DNA from: Streptomyces sp. MMG1121
Lineage (GTDB): Bacteria; Actinomycetota; Actinomycetes; Streptomycetales; Streptomycetaceae
Reading direction: 5' to 3'
NCBI RefSeq assembly: GCF_001280015.1
Contig: NZ_LGDV01000226.1
Location: 308,732 to 372,731, forward strand
DNA length: 64,000 nucleotides
The position numbers were made by a program, and so were the translations under genes. Within the stretch, counting starts at the first letter, position 1. Each line of letters opens with the position of its first letter. Below the pieces are notes generated by a model that saw nothing but the letters and a program-made list of their open reading frames with translations, was not told the origin of the DNA and ran no database searches. This document shows positions 26,948 through 35,196 of the stretch, piece after piece.

Positions 26948-29596
26948 ATGGATCTTCGCCGGCCCTCGCTGCGGGGGCTGCTCAAGGGGCCGCGCCGGCT
27001 GGCCGCCGCCGTGGCCGCCGTCGTGGTGCTCGTCGGCGCCGGCACCTGGACGGCCGCCGCCTCCGGCGACACGCCCCCGGTGCACCGCACCGACCAGGTC
27101 ATGGCGGTCGACGGCGTCCGCCTGGACACCTCGTTCTTCACCCCGTCCGGCGCCGGCCGGCACCCGGCCGTCCTGCTGGCGCACGGCTTCGGCGGCAGCA
27201 AGGACGATGTGCGCGGCCAGGCGGAGGACCTCGCGAGGGACGGATACGCGGTCCTGACCTGGTCCGCACGCGGCTTCGGCAGGTCGACCGGGAAGATCGG
27301 GCTCAACGACCCCAAGGGCGAGGTCGCCGACGTCTCCCGGCTCATCGACTGGCTGGCGAAGCGGCCCCAGGTCCGGCTCGACCGACCGGGCGACCCGCGC
27401 GTGGGCGTGGCCGGCGGTTCCTACGGCGGTGCGATCTCCCTGCTCGCCGCCGGATACGACCACCGGGTGGACGCCATCGCCCCGGCCATCACGTACTGGA
27501 ACCTCGCCGACGCCCTGTTCCCGAACGGCGTGTTCAAGAAGCTGTGGGCCGGCGTCTTCTTCAACACCAGTGGCGGCTGCGCCCGCTTCACGCCCGAGCT
27601 GTGCCGGATGTACGACAGGGTCGCCGAGTCCGGCACCCCGGACCAGGCCGCCCGCACCCTGCTGGAGGAGCGCTCCCCGTCCGCCGTCGCCGCCCGCATC
27701 AAGGTGCCCACGCTGCTGGTGCAGGGCCAGACGGACTCCTTGTTCCCCCTCGGCCAGGCCGACGCCGCCCAGAAGGCGATCAGAGCCAACGGCGCCCCCG
27801 TCGACGTCGACTGGATCGCGGGCGGTCACGACGGCGGCGACATGGAGACCGGCCGGGTCCAGGCACGCGTGCGTGCGTGGTTCGACCGCTATCTGAAGGA
27901 CGACAAGAGCGCGAGCACCGGCCCGGCCTTCCGGATCACCCGCACCGGAGGGGTGCGCTCGAACGACGGCACGGCCCAGCTGCGCGGTGCGAGCGCCGCC
28001 GCCTACCCTGGTCTGCGCGACGACCCGCGCGCCGTCCCCCTGACCGGCGGCACCCAGCAGGTCGCCAACCCGGCCGGCGCCAGCCCGCCCGGCGTCTCCG
28101 CGCTGCCCGGCCTCGGCGGCTCCGGCGGCCTGTCCCAGCTCTCCGCGCTCGGCCTCGGTGTCTCCCTCGACTTCCCCGGCCAGTACGCCAGGTTCGACTC
28201 CGCGCCCCTCACCCGCGACCTCCAGATCACCGGCGAGCCGACCGCCACCGTCCACGTCACCTCCACCAGCGCCGACGCCGTCCTGTTCGGCAAGGTCTAC
28301 GACGTCGGCCCCGACGGCACCCAGCAGGTGCTGCCCTCCCAGCTGGTCGCGCCCGTCAGGGTGACCGGCGCCAAGGCCGGCAAGGACGTCACGCTCACCC
28401 TCCCGGCCATCGACCACCAGGTACAGAAGGGCCACCGGCTCCGCCTGGTCCTCGCCTCCACCGACCTCGGCTACGCCTCACCGGCCGCCCCCGCCACCTA
28501 CACCGTCGCGTTGAAGGGCGCCCTGAGCGTGCCGACGGCCCCTGCCGTCCACACCGCCGCCGCGCCCCTGCCCGCCTGGGTGTGGTGGCTGCCCGCGGCC
28601 GGCGTGGTGCTCGCGCTCGCCCTGCTGCTCACCGGCCGCCGCCGCACCGCGACCCCCGCGCCCGACCCGGAGTCGGCCGAAGTCCCGCTCGTGATCAAGG
28701 ACTTGAGCAAGCGCTACGCGAAGTCCGCCGACCGGTACGCGGTGCGCGAGCTGTCCTTCCGGGTGGAGCGCGGCCAGGTGCTCGGCCTGCTCGGACCCAA
28801 CGGCGCGGGCAAGACCACCACCCTGCGCATGCTGATGGGCCTCATCACCCCGGACGACGGCGAGATCCGCGTCTTCGGCCACGCCATCCGGCCCGGCGCG
28901 CCCGTGTTGTCCAGGGTCGGCGCCTTCGTGGAGGGCGCGGGCTTCCTGCCGCATCTGTCCGGCCGGGAGAACCTGGAGCTGTACTGGCGGGCCACCGGCC
29001 GCCCGCCCGAGGACGCCCGCCTCGACGAGGCCCTGCAGATCGCCGGGCTCGGCGACGCGCTGGCCCGCGCGGTGCGCACCTACTCCCAGGGCATGCGCCA
29101 GCGCCTCGCCATCGCCCAGGCCATGCTCGGCCTGCCCGACCTGCTCATCCTGGACGAGCCCACCAACGGCCTCGACCCGCCGCAGATCCGCGAGATGCGC
29201 GAGGTGATGATCCGCTACGCGGCCGCCGGCCGCACGGTGATCGTCTCCAGCCATCTCCTCGCCGAGGTCGAGCAGTCCTGCACGCACCTCGTGGTGATGG
29301 ACCGTGGCCGGCTCGTCCAGGCGGGCCCCGTACGGGACATCGTCGGCTCCGGCGACACCCTGCTGGTCGGCACGGCCACGCCCGTGCGGGAGCCGGTCGT
29401 GGAGAAGGTCGGCGCACTGCCCGGCGTCGCCTCCGCCGTGCGCACCGACGACGGACTGCTGGTCCGGCTGGAGCCGGGCGGCACGGCCGAGCGGCTGGTC
29501 GCGGAGCTGGTGCGCCTCGACGTGCCGATCGCCTCGGTCGGCCCGCACCGCCGCCTGGAAGACGCCTTCCTGACCCTGATAGGAGGTTCCGCATGA
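26948..29596 (+). CDS. Fusion of a secreted-type CocE/NonD (S15) hydrolase and an ABC transporter ATPase
   Basis: 882 residues. Order: a hydrophobic signal-anchor at about 17-40; an alpha/beta-hydrolase of the X-Pro-peptidase/CocE group with AHGFGGSK, WSARGFGRS and the nucleophile elbow GGSYGG (Ser158); a jelly-roll domain (LQITGEPTATVHVTSTSADA, LRLVLASTDLGY); a second hydrophobic segment (WVWWLPAAGVVLALALLL); then a complete ABC ATPase with Walker A GPNGAGKTT near 616-624, signature YSQGMRQRLA, Walker B LLILDEPTNGLDP and the SSHLL His. The layout puts the hydrolase outside and the ATPase inside the cell. Coupled by ATGA to the permease gene. This fusion occurs in other actinobacteria as I recall; its substrate is unknown. 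Confidence 0.9.
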   Translation: MDLRRPSLRGLLKGPRRLAAAVAAVVVLVGAGTWTAAASGDTPPVHRTDQVMAVDGVRLDTSFFTPSGAGRHPAVLLAHGFGGSKDDVRGQAEDLARDGYAVLTWSARGFGRSTGKIGLNDPKGEVADVSRLIDWLAKRPQVRLDRPGDPRVGVAGGSYGGAISLLAAGYDHRVDAIAPAITYWNLADALFPNGVFKKLWAGVFFNTSGGCARFTPELCRMYDRVAESGTPDQAARTLLEERSPSAVAARIKVPTLLVQGQTDSLFPLGQADAAQKAIRANGAPVDVDWIAGGHDGGDMETGRVQARVRAWFDRYLKDDKSASTGPAFRITRTGGVRSNDGTAQLRGASAAAYPGLRDDPRAVPLTGGTQQVANPAGASPPGVSALPGLGGSGGLSQLSALGLGVSLDFPGQYARFDSAPLTRDLQITGEPTATVHVTSTSADAVLFGKVYDVGPDGTQQVLPSQLVAPVRVTGAKAGKDVTLTLPAIDHQVQKGHRLRLVLASTDLGYASPAAPATYTVALKGALSVPTAPAVHTAAAPLPAWVWWLPAAGVVLALALLLTGRRRTATPAPDPESAEVPLVIKDLSKRYAKSADRYAVRELSFRVERGQVLGLLGPNGAGKTTTLRMLMGLITPDDGEIRVFGHAIRPGAPVLSRVGAFVEGAGFLPHLSGRENLELYWRATGRPPEDARLDEALQIAGLGDALARAVRTYSQGMRQRLAIAQAMLGLPDLLILDEPTNGLDPPQIREMREVMIRYAAAGRTVIVSSHLLAEVEQSCTHLVVMDRGRLVQAGPVRDIVGSGDTLLVGTATPVREPVVEKVGALPGVASAVRTDDGLLVRLEPGGTAERLVAELVRLDVPIASVGPHRRLEDAFLTLIGGSA

Positions 29597-30444
29597 GCAC
29601 GCTCACCGAGGTCGCCTCCGGCTATCGGACCCGGCACACCCTGCCGCTGCGGGTCGAGCTGGTCCGCCAGCTCAAGCGGCGCCGCACCCTGGTCATGGGC
29701 GCGATGCTCACCCTGCTGCCGTTCGTGCTGCTGATCGCCTTCGCGATCGGCACCCCGCACGACCGGAACGGACAGATCACCCTGATGGACACGGCCACCG
29801 CGTCCGGCGCCAACTTCGCCGCGGTGAACCTGTTCGTCTCGGTGGGCTTCCTGCTCGTGATCCCGGTCGCCCTGTTCTGCGGGGACACGGTGGCCTCGGA
29901 GGCGAGCTGGTCCTCCCTGCGCTATCTGCTCGCCGCACCCGTGCCCCGGACCCGGCTGCTGTGGTCCAAGCTCGTCGTGGCGCTCGGACTCAGCCTCGCC
30001 GCGATGGTGCTGCTCCCGGTCGTGGCGCTCGCCGTCGGTACGGCGGCCTACGGCTGGGGGCCGCTCCAGATCCCCACCGGCGGCGCGCTGGACACCGGCA
30101 CGGCGGCACAGCGGCTCGTGGTGGTCGTGGCGTACGTCTTCGTGTCCCAACTGGTCACCGCCGGGCTCGCGTTCTGGCTGTCCACGAAGACGGACGCCCC
30201 GCTCGGCGCGGTCGGCGGCGCGGTGGGCCTCACGATCGTCGGCAACGTCCTGGACGCCGTCACCGCCCTCGGCCACTGGCGCGACTTCCTGCCCGCGCAC
30301 TGGCAGTTCGCCTGGGCCGACGCCATCCAGCCGCACGCCGAATGGTCCGGCATGATCCAGGGCGCCGCGATCTCCGTCTCGTACGCCCTGGTGCTGTTCG
30401 CCCTGGCCTTCAGGGGGTTCGCTCGCAAGGACGTTGTTTCATAA
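29593..30444 (+). CDS. ABC transporter permease (ABC-2 type) partner of the fusion protein
   Basis: 283 residues with six hydrophobic segments in the ABC-2 pattern: VMGAMLTLLPFVLLIAFAIG, FVSVGFLLVIPVALFCGDTV, the EASWSSLRYLLAAPVPRTRLLWSK loop that is typical of this family, two central helices, and a last helix near residues 250-275. With the ATPase half of the preceding fusion it would form the transporter. ATG 29593 with AGGAGG seven bases upstream. The sequence changes to T-rich, lower-GC DNA right after its stop. Confidence 0.88.
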   Translation: MSTLTEVASGYRTRHTLPLRVELVRQLKRRRTLVMGAMLTLLPFVLLIAFAIGTPHDRNGQITLMDTATASGANFAAVNLFVSVGFLLVIPVALFCGDTVASEASWSSLRYLLAAPVPRTRLLWSKLVVALGLSLAAMVLLPVVALAVGTAAYGWGPLQIPTGGALDTGTAAQRLVVVVAYVFVSQLVTAGLAFWLSTKTDAPLGAVGGAVGLTIVGNVLDAVTALGHWRDFLPAHWQFAWADAIQPHAEWSGMIQGAAISVSYALVLFALAFRGFARKDVVS

Positions 30445-30676
30445 TTTCTTTTTCGTATTTCTTTTTCCGTCGGCATATCGGCTGCCGCAAGCTTGGCACA
30501 CCATACGATCAATCGATTCGCCGACCGGATGTGAATCACTCCGGGGAATCCGAATAATTCGCGCTCCTTGGTTGCAGAAATCTTCATGCGTATGGAGTAG
30601 TGCATCGCTTTGCATGGGCTGTGGACTGCTATGTTCTGCGTCTGTCGGATCAGAGGTAACTCCAAGTGAGGTGATC

Positions 30677-31096
30677 ATGAAGAAGGCAGTTTTCACAACT
30701 GCGGCGCTGGCCATTGGCGCAAGTCTCGTGGGTGGCTCCGCCGTCGCGGCGTCGGGCACGGCCAAAGCGCCCGCCCATGAAACCGGCGCGCTCGGTCTCG
30801 TGTCCCAGACCGACGTGGCTCCGGCGATTGTGCCTGCGGCCGACACTGTGATGCGGGTGGCCAAGCAGGGCAACCTCACCAAGGGCAGTGCGTTCGACGA
30901 GAACCAGTCAGCGACGGTCACCGGCACTAACAAGGCGGCGAGGGTTTCCGGCGTTTACCTGGACGGGATGGGGCGCGGCAGCAGCAAGAAGCCCGCAATT
31001 CCAGTGAAGAACCCGGTCGGAACCGGATCCGTTCAGCTTCATCCGCTGAATTCCCCGACCAGCGCCGGGCTCGGTAGCCTGCTCAGCCAGGGGTGA
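30677..31096 (+). CDS. Small secreted protein, unrecognised
   Basis: 139 residues. The first 31 or so form a clear Sec signal peptide (MKKAVFTTAALAIGASLVGG, then AVAASG). The mature part has no Cys, is rich in Ala, Val, Gly and Ser, and ends in a segment with LNSPTSAGLGSLL. No known family was recognised. ATG 30677 is preceded by GAGG. The 230 bases upstream are unusually A+T-rich for this genome and presumably carry the promoter. It is the first of five small secreted proteins between 30.6 and 33.7 kb. Confidence 0.65.
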   Translation: MKKAVFTTAALAIGASLVGGSAVAASGTAKAPAHETGALGLVSQTDVAPAIVPAADTVMRVAKQGNLTKGSAFDENQSATVTGTNKAARVSGVYLDGMGRGSSKKPAIPVKNPVGTGSVQLHPLNSPTSAGLGSLLSQG

Positions 31097-31541
31097 CACG
31101 TAAACGGTCAGGAGTCGGTGCGGTGACAGCCGCCGGAATCCTGACACTCTGATCCGGTTCTTGTCAGCCGGAGACCGACATCGTAGTGCCGCTGACGGAT
31201 CGGCCTGGTGGCCGCCCCGGCACGACCCATTTCCGGCGCCTTGAGGGCATAGCCAGAGTCTGGAGCCGGACCAGCAGCTCCGCGCTCGCCCGGTGCCCGA
31301 TGTCGTGTCCGGGATACGCCTCAAGCCTGTTCGGCCCACTGGACTCCTCCTAGCCAGTGGGCCGGACGCATGTCGGCGTCCGCTCCTGCTTTCGTGCTGC
31401 ACTCGGGAAGCGGGGCACGGCATCGTTCCGCCATCCGATGGAATCCGTCCGCTATGGCCGGTGTCCGCGTGACTTTCCGTCGCATATTTCGGTTTCTTGC
31501 CATGTAAGCGCGGGTTACCGTGAATCCAGGAAGGAACTGAG
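31097..31541. other. 445-base gap with one hairpin
   Basis: No supported gene. It holds a perfect 11-bp inverted repeat described separately. The minus strand contains a frame with a phrase like TRPIRQRHYDVGLRLTR that faintly suggests a decayed mobile-element protein, but the match is too weak to name. Confidence 0.35.
31332..31364. terminator. Perfect 11-bp hairpin
   Basis: Arms CGGCCCACTGG at 31332-31342 and the exact complement at 31354-31364, loop of 11 bases. It lies between the first small secreted protein and the triplet family, so it may isolate them. Confidence 0.55.
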
Positions 31542-31862
31542 TTGACCAGGAAGTTCGCGGTCGTCACTGCACTGGCCCTTGGCGCTCTCTGCGGCAGCGC
31601 GGGCGTTGCCTCCGCCCACTCGAACACGACCAACGTCACTGGCGGTGACGGCTTTTCGGAGTCTCCGGTCGTCGTGAACGCCCCCCAGCAGGGTGTGGTC
31701 GTCATCAATGGCGCCCTCGTCGATGGCCGCTGCATCGCGCCGTGGTCCAACGGTGCCGTTCTCGGCGGAGTCGTTCCGCCGAACTCGCACTACGCCGCCT
31801 GTAACACCGCTGCTGTCGACCAGTCGCAGAAAGCTCCGTACGCGGGCGGCCTGCTCTTCTGA
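31542..31862 (+). CDS. Secreted protein, copy 1 of a tandem triplet family
   Basis: 106 residues. Signal peptide of about 25 residues (MTRKFAVVTALALGALCG, cleavage near ASAHS), then an 80-residue mature part. Shared with the next two genes are VTGG.GFSESPVVVNAPQQG, a first Cys in GRCIAPWSNGAVLGGV, a second Cys in PNSHYAACNTA, and the ending YAGGLLF. The two Cys probably form a disulphide. The start is TTG 31542 with AGGAAGGA upstream. I recognise no domain: it lacks the chaplin pattern and is not rodlin-like. A surface or structural role is a guess from secretion, small size and location. Confidence 0.75.
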   Translation: MTRKFAVVTALALGALCGSAGVASAHSNTTNVTGGDGFSESPVVVNAPQQGVVVINGALVDGRCIAPWSNGAVLGGVVPPNSHYAACNTAAVDQSQKAPYAGGLLF

Positions 31863-31927
31863 TCTCCCGCTCCGAGTAATTCGGGGCAGGTGAACCCTCC
31901 CAAAACGCAGTCCGGAAAGGACATCTC

Positions 31928-32245
31928 ATGCGTAACAAGGTTACGGCCATCTCCGCCCTCGCCGCAGGTGTCGTCCTGGCGGCTGCCGGCACCGCCGCAG
32001 CCGACAACTGCACGACTGTCACCGGCGGCAACGGCTTCTCGTCGTCCCCGGTCGTCGTGAACGCGCCTCAGCAGGGCGCCATCGTCTCCAACGGCACGCT
32101 TGTCGACCTCCGCTGCGTCGCCCCGTGGTCCAACGGTGCCGTTCTCGGCGGCGTCGCCGCACCGAATTCGCACTACGCCGCGTGCAACACGGCCAAGGTC
32201 AACCAGGCGCAGTACGCGCCGTACGCCGGCGGCCTGCTGTTCTGA
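31928..32245 (+). CDS. Secreted protein, copy 2 of a tandem triplet family
   Basis: 105 residues. Signal peptide MRNKVTAISALAAGVVLAAA with likely cleavage after TAAAD. The mature protein is nearly the same length and plan as copies 1 and 3 (SSSPVVVNAPQQG, LRCVAPWSNGAVLGGV, NSHYAACNTA, YAGGLLF), but has an extra Cys two residues after the signal (DNCTT), giving three Cys in all. An unpaired Cys could link chains, though this is speculation. ATG 31928 with AAAGGA upstream; 65 bases after copy 1, so probably co-transcribed. Confidence 0.75.
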   Translation: MRNKVTAISALAAGVVLAAAGTAAADNCTTVTGGNGFSSSPVVVNAPQQGAIVSNGTLVDLRCVAPWSNGAVLGGVAAPNSHYAACNTAKVNQAQYAPYAGGLLF

Positions 32246-32338
32246 CCCCTTCGCGCTCCGACCCCGCCGGAGCAGGGCGGGGATGTCAGCAGACGTTCCC
32301 GCCCAACCCACCCCTCCCCCAACCGAAAGGCGCATGTC

Positions 32339-32656
32339 ATGCGTAACAAGGTTACGGCCCTCTCCGCGCTCGCCGCGGGCATCGTCCTGGCCGCCGCCGG
32401 TACTGCTGCTGCCGACAACAACACCGTCGTCACCGGTGGCAACGGCTTCTCGGAGTCTCCGGTCGTCGTGAACGCCCCTCAGCAAGGGCTTGTCGTTTCC
32501 AACGGTTCTCTGATCGACGGTCGCTGCATCGCGCCGTGGTCCAACGGTGCCGTTCTCGGTGGCGTGGTCGCGCCGAACTCGCACTACGCCGCATGCAACA
32601 CGGCCGGGGTCGACCAGACGCAGCTCGCCTCCTACACCGGTGGTCTGCTGTTCTGA
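32339..32656 (+). CDS. Secreted protein, copy 3 of a tandem triplet family
   Basis: 105 residues. Signal peptide almost identical to copy 2 (MRNKVTALSALAAGIVLAAA), mature part closest to copy 1 in Cys content (two Cys) and in FSESPVVVNAPQQG. Variable sites concentrate in the middle (GLVVSNGSLID) and near the end (QLASYTGGLLF), while the PWSNGAVLGGV core is unchanged in all three. ATG 32339 after GAAAGG. Followed by a strong terminator. The array looks like recent tandem duplication with continuing selection. Confidence 0.75.
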   Translation: MRNKVTALSALAAGIVLAAAGTAAADNNTVVTGGNGFSESPVVVNAPQQGLVVSNGSLIDGRCIAPWSNGAVLGGVVAPNSHYAACNTAGVDQTQLASYTGGLLF

Positions 32657-32673
32657 GCAGTCCTCACCAGCCG

Positions 32674-32712
32674 GGCGGCCCGCCGGATTTCGGCGGGCCG
32701 CCAGCTGTTTTC
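32674..32712 (+). terminator. Terminator after the secreted triplet
   Basis: Perfect 12-bp arms at 32674-32685 and 32691-32702, 5-base loop, followed by a T-rich tail (CTGTTTTCTG). Confidence 0.85.
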
Positions 32713-32748
32713 TGTGGACGCCCTGGAGGCGCGTCCCGAAAACGCCGA

Positions 32749-32777
32749 AGGCCGGCTCCGGGAAACGGAGCCGGCCT
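32749..32777. terminator. Second hairpin, perfect 12-bp arms
   Basis: AGGCCGGCTCCG at 32749-32760 and its exact complement at 32766-32777, loop GGAAA. No T-run on the plus side; an A-containing stretch precedes it. It may act as a back-up stop. Confidence 0.65.
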
Positions 32778-32846
32778 GAATCGCTCGGCGGGTGTGTGTC
32801 TTCACGACGTGGTGCACGGAAATCGTAACGGCGGGGCGGGACGTGA

Positions 32847-32902
32847 ACAGAGCCGTACGGGTGGGAAGACTGTGACGTCTTTCCTGGCCCGTACGGCTCT
32901 GT
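32847..32902. repeat. Long imperfect inverted repeat (hairpin)
   Basis: Outer arms of 15 bases pair perfectly (32847-32861 with 32888-32902) and the pairing continues after a small bulge to about 32870 and 32877, leaving a loop of six bases. The stem is about 24 bp, much longer than the usual terminators here. It does not lie right after a gene. It could be a MITE-like remnant, an operator or a structured RNA. Confidence 0.6.
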
Positions 32903-33387
32903 CGCATCGCGTCGGCACCGGCAGTTCCCGGAAGCAACTCGACGAGATCATCGCCGGTTTGGTCCGGTCTGGATGGCTCAGCGAGACTCGGCGCCGCGTG
33001 AACGCCGAGGTCATGACCGTCAGCGTGCGGCTCCGGCTTCCGGATGCCGCGCTCTCCGTCTTCTGGCGGCCCGGGGCTTCACCGTGCCCGACCGGCCCGG
33101 TCCGCGCCTGCGCGCCCTGGCCGACGTCTCCGCCCGCGCCCAGGCCGGGACGCGCACCCTGTCAAACCGGAGCGATGCGCCCCGGTCGCATGCACGAGCA
33201 GGCCGTGTTGAATACCGAGGCACACAAGGCATGGCGTCCCTCCAGCGGTACATCGGCCGCCGTGAGTACGCCGAGGAGACCCAGCCGGCCATTGCCGACC
33301 TGGTCTCCGACCGTGGCACCGAAAGTGCTCACCCACCAGCCGAAGCCCCAGGCCGGGACATCCCGGCCTCAGTCGTGCACCACGTCG
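32903..33387. other. 485-base stretch, possibly a decayed gene
   Basis: Plus-strand frames here show coding-like composition but switch: one frame from about 32872 reads DEIIAGLVRSGWLSETRRR and then loses sense, and another frame carries ARGFTVPDRPGPRLRALADV and YIGRREYAEETQPAIADLV. I could not match either to a family. A frame-shifted remnant is the best description. Confidence 0.3.
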
Positions 33388-33693
33388 TTACTTGACGACC
33401 GGAAGCTTGGCCGGAAGCTGGGCGGGCGGCTTGCCGTTGAGGGGGTTCGGCAGGGTGCCGCCGAAGACGGGTGTCTTGACGATGCCCGACTGCTTCACGC
33501 CCTCCGCAGCGGTCCTGACGTCGTTGGCGACGGCGCCCGTCGGCAACTCGGCTGCGTTGGGAAGAGCGTGAGTGACCGTCTTCCCGTCCTCCAGAATGCC
33601 CTGTGCCGGCATGTCCGCGGCGACAGCGGGCGCCGCAGCGCCTGCGATGGCCAGGGCGCCGACCATGAGGGCCGCAGCCTTCAGCTTCTTCAT
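33388..33693 (-). CDS. Small secreted protein, unrecognised
   Basis: 101 residues. Sec signal peptide MKKLKAAALMVGALAIAGAA with cleavage near AVAAD, then 76 residues without Cys: THALPNAAELPTGAVANDVR, AAEGVKQSGIVKTPVFGG and a Pro/Lys-rich end (NGKPPAQLPAKLPVVK). No domain recognised. ATG 33693 with AAAGGA upstream. Divergent from the glycosyltransferase gene at 34004, with a 310-base A+T-richer region between. Confidence 0.65.
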   Translation of the reverse strand: MKKLKAAALMVGALAIAGAAAPAVAADMPAQGILEDGKTVTHALPNAAELPTGAVANDVRTAAEGVKQSGIVKTPVFGGTLPNPLNGKPPAQLPAKLPVVK

Positions 33694-34003
33694 TGTGTTC
33701 CTTTCGTCCGCAGCTCGGGAGCTCGGGTCACACTTCGGCTGGGCTAACGAGAGAGATACGCCGCGGGAAACTCCACTGACTGCAAGTTCCTGGAACTCAT
33801 ACATCCCTAATGGCCCCGCGAATAATTTCATCGGATTATTTGCGCGTGGGGTTACTTCTCCGACACGGTTGTCGATTTCATGGATAAAAACGGATAAGCG
33901 ACTAGTGTGCTCTGTGAATCCGGCTCGCTTATGTCGAGGCCAGGGTTCGCACACCTTGCGCTGGGTTCGGAATGTTTCTTCGGAAGGAAGGGAAGCCTCG
34001 GTC
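33694..34003. promoter_or_regulatory. Divergent, A+T-rich control region with an inverted repeat
   Basis: 310 bases between two divergent genes, with clear low-GC patches (33790-33900) against the GC-rich background. An inverted repeat CGCGAATAAT (33817-33826) / ATTATTTGCGCG (33835-33846), one base off perfect, lies in the middle. This probably contains promoters for both sides; boxes could not be fixed. Confidence 0.5.
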
Positions 34004-35188
34004 ATGCGCATTCCCCTCGGTTCCCCACCGCGCCGTGCAACGGGGTCCGCCGCACGCGAACCGAACGTCCTGCACGTCACTCAGCCGGTCGAGGGCGGTG
34101 TCGCCCGGTTCGTGATGGACCTGGCGACGGCACAGCTCGCCGCAGGGCTGCGGGTCACCGTGGCCTGCCCGCGAGGCGGCACGCTGACGGACACACTGCG
34201 CGCGGCGGGCTGCAAGGTGCTGCCCTGGGAGGCGACCCGCTCACCGGGGCCTGAACTGCCCGGTGAGGTAGGGCGGCTGGCGGGGCTCCTGCACGAGGTG
34301 CGTCCCGACGTGGTGCATGCGCACAGCGCGAAGGCGGGGCTCGCGGTGCGGCTCGCGGTGCGCGGGCGGCTCCCGACCGTCTTCCAGCCGCACGCGTGGT
34401 CGTTCGAGGCCGTGGACGGCGTCACGGCCCGGGCAGCTCTGCGGTGGGAGCGGTTCGGGGCGCGGTGGGCGACGCGTGTCCTGTGCGTGAGCGAGGCGGA
34501 ACGGCGTACCGGGGAACGCAATGGCATCACCGCCCGGTGGAACGTGATCCCCAACGGTGTCGACACCAGCAGATTCCGGCCGGAAGGGAGCGTCGCCCGG
34601 TCCGGAGGGGGCCCGTTGGTCGTCTGCGTGGGACGGCTGTGCCGCCAGAAGGGCCAGGACGTGCTCCTTCAGGCCTGGCCCGCCGTCGTGCGGCACGTGC
34701 CGGCCGCCCGGCTGGTGCTGGTCGGAGGTGGTCCGGACGCGGACCGGCTGCGCACTGTCGCACCCGCGTCGGTGGAGTTCACCGGCCCGGCAGCCGACGC
34801 CGCCCCCTGGTACCGGGCCGCCGACGTCGTGGTCCTGCCGTCCCGCTGGGAAGGCATGGCGCTCGTCCCCCTGGAGGCGATGGCGTGCGGCCGGCCGGTC
34901 CTGGTCACGGACGTGGACGGAGCGCGCGAGAGCCTGCCGCCCGGGCATCTGCCGCACTGCCTGGTGCCTCCGGAAGACCCCGGCACGCTGGCCCGGGCGT
35001 TGACGGCGTTGCTGTGCCGCGCACCGCTGTGCGCGGCACTGGGCGCGCAGGGCCGCGCGCACGTGCTCGCCGCCCACGACGTGCAGCAGACCACGGACGC
35101 AGTGATCGACGTGTACCGCGAACTGCTCGGCATTGTCACCACGCCGGTCCTGCTACCCGCCCAGACCAGGGAGTCCGTCACCACATGA
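34004..35188 (+). CDS. Glycosyltransferase family 4
   Basis: 394 residues, GT-B fold. N-terminal domain: VLHVTQPVEGGVARFVMDLA, VRPDVVHAHSAKAGLAVRLA. C-terminal nucleotide-sugar domain: VCVGRLCRQKGQDVLLQAW, LVGGGPDADRL, and the E-x7-E motif in SRWEGMALVPLEAMACGRPV. It should add a sugar from a nucleotide donor to a lipid-linked glycan at the inner membrane face. ATG 34004 lies 10 bases after GGAAGGAAGGGAAG. First glycosyltransferase of the surface-polysaccharide region; it ends 8 bases from the convergent propeller gene. Confidence 0.88.
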   Translation: MRIPLGSPPRRATGSAAREPNVLHVTQPVEGGVARFVMDLATAQLAAGLRVTVACPRGGTLTDTLRAAGCKVLPWEATRSPGPELPGEVGRLAGLLHEVRPDVVHAHSAKAGLAVRLAVRGRLPTVFQPHAWSFEAVDGVTARAALRWERFGARWATRVLCVSEAERRTGERNGITARWNVIPNGVDTSRFRPEGSVARSGGGPLVVCVGRLCRQKGQDVLLQAWPAVVRHVPAARLVLVGGGPDADRLRTVAPASVEFTGPAADAAPWYRAADVVVLPSRWEGMALVPLEAMACGRPVLVTDVDGARESLPPGHLPHCLVPPEDPGTLARALTALLCRAPLCAALGAQGRAHVLAAHDVQQTTDAVIDVYRELLGIVTTPVLLPAQTRESVTT

Positions 35189-35196
35189 CCGGCTCC

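Noticed and set aside
26834..28435. Upstream extension of the GNAT frame on the minus strand
   Set aside because: It runs antisense through the hydrolase-ABC fusion gene with low-complexity Gly/Ala/Val content. The GNAT starts at the ATG at 26833.
31542..32656. Chaplin or rodlin identity for the secreted triplet
   Set aside because: The mature parts lack the chaplin GN..SAVGN pattern and do not resemble rodlins in length or sequence; only secretion and small size are shared.
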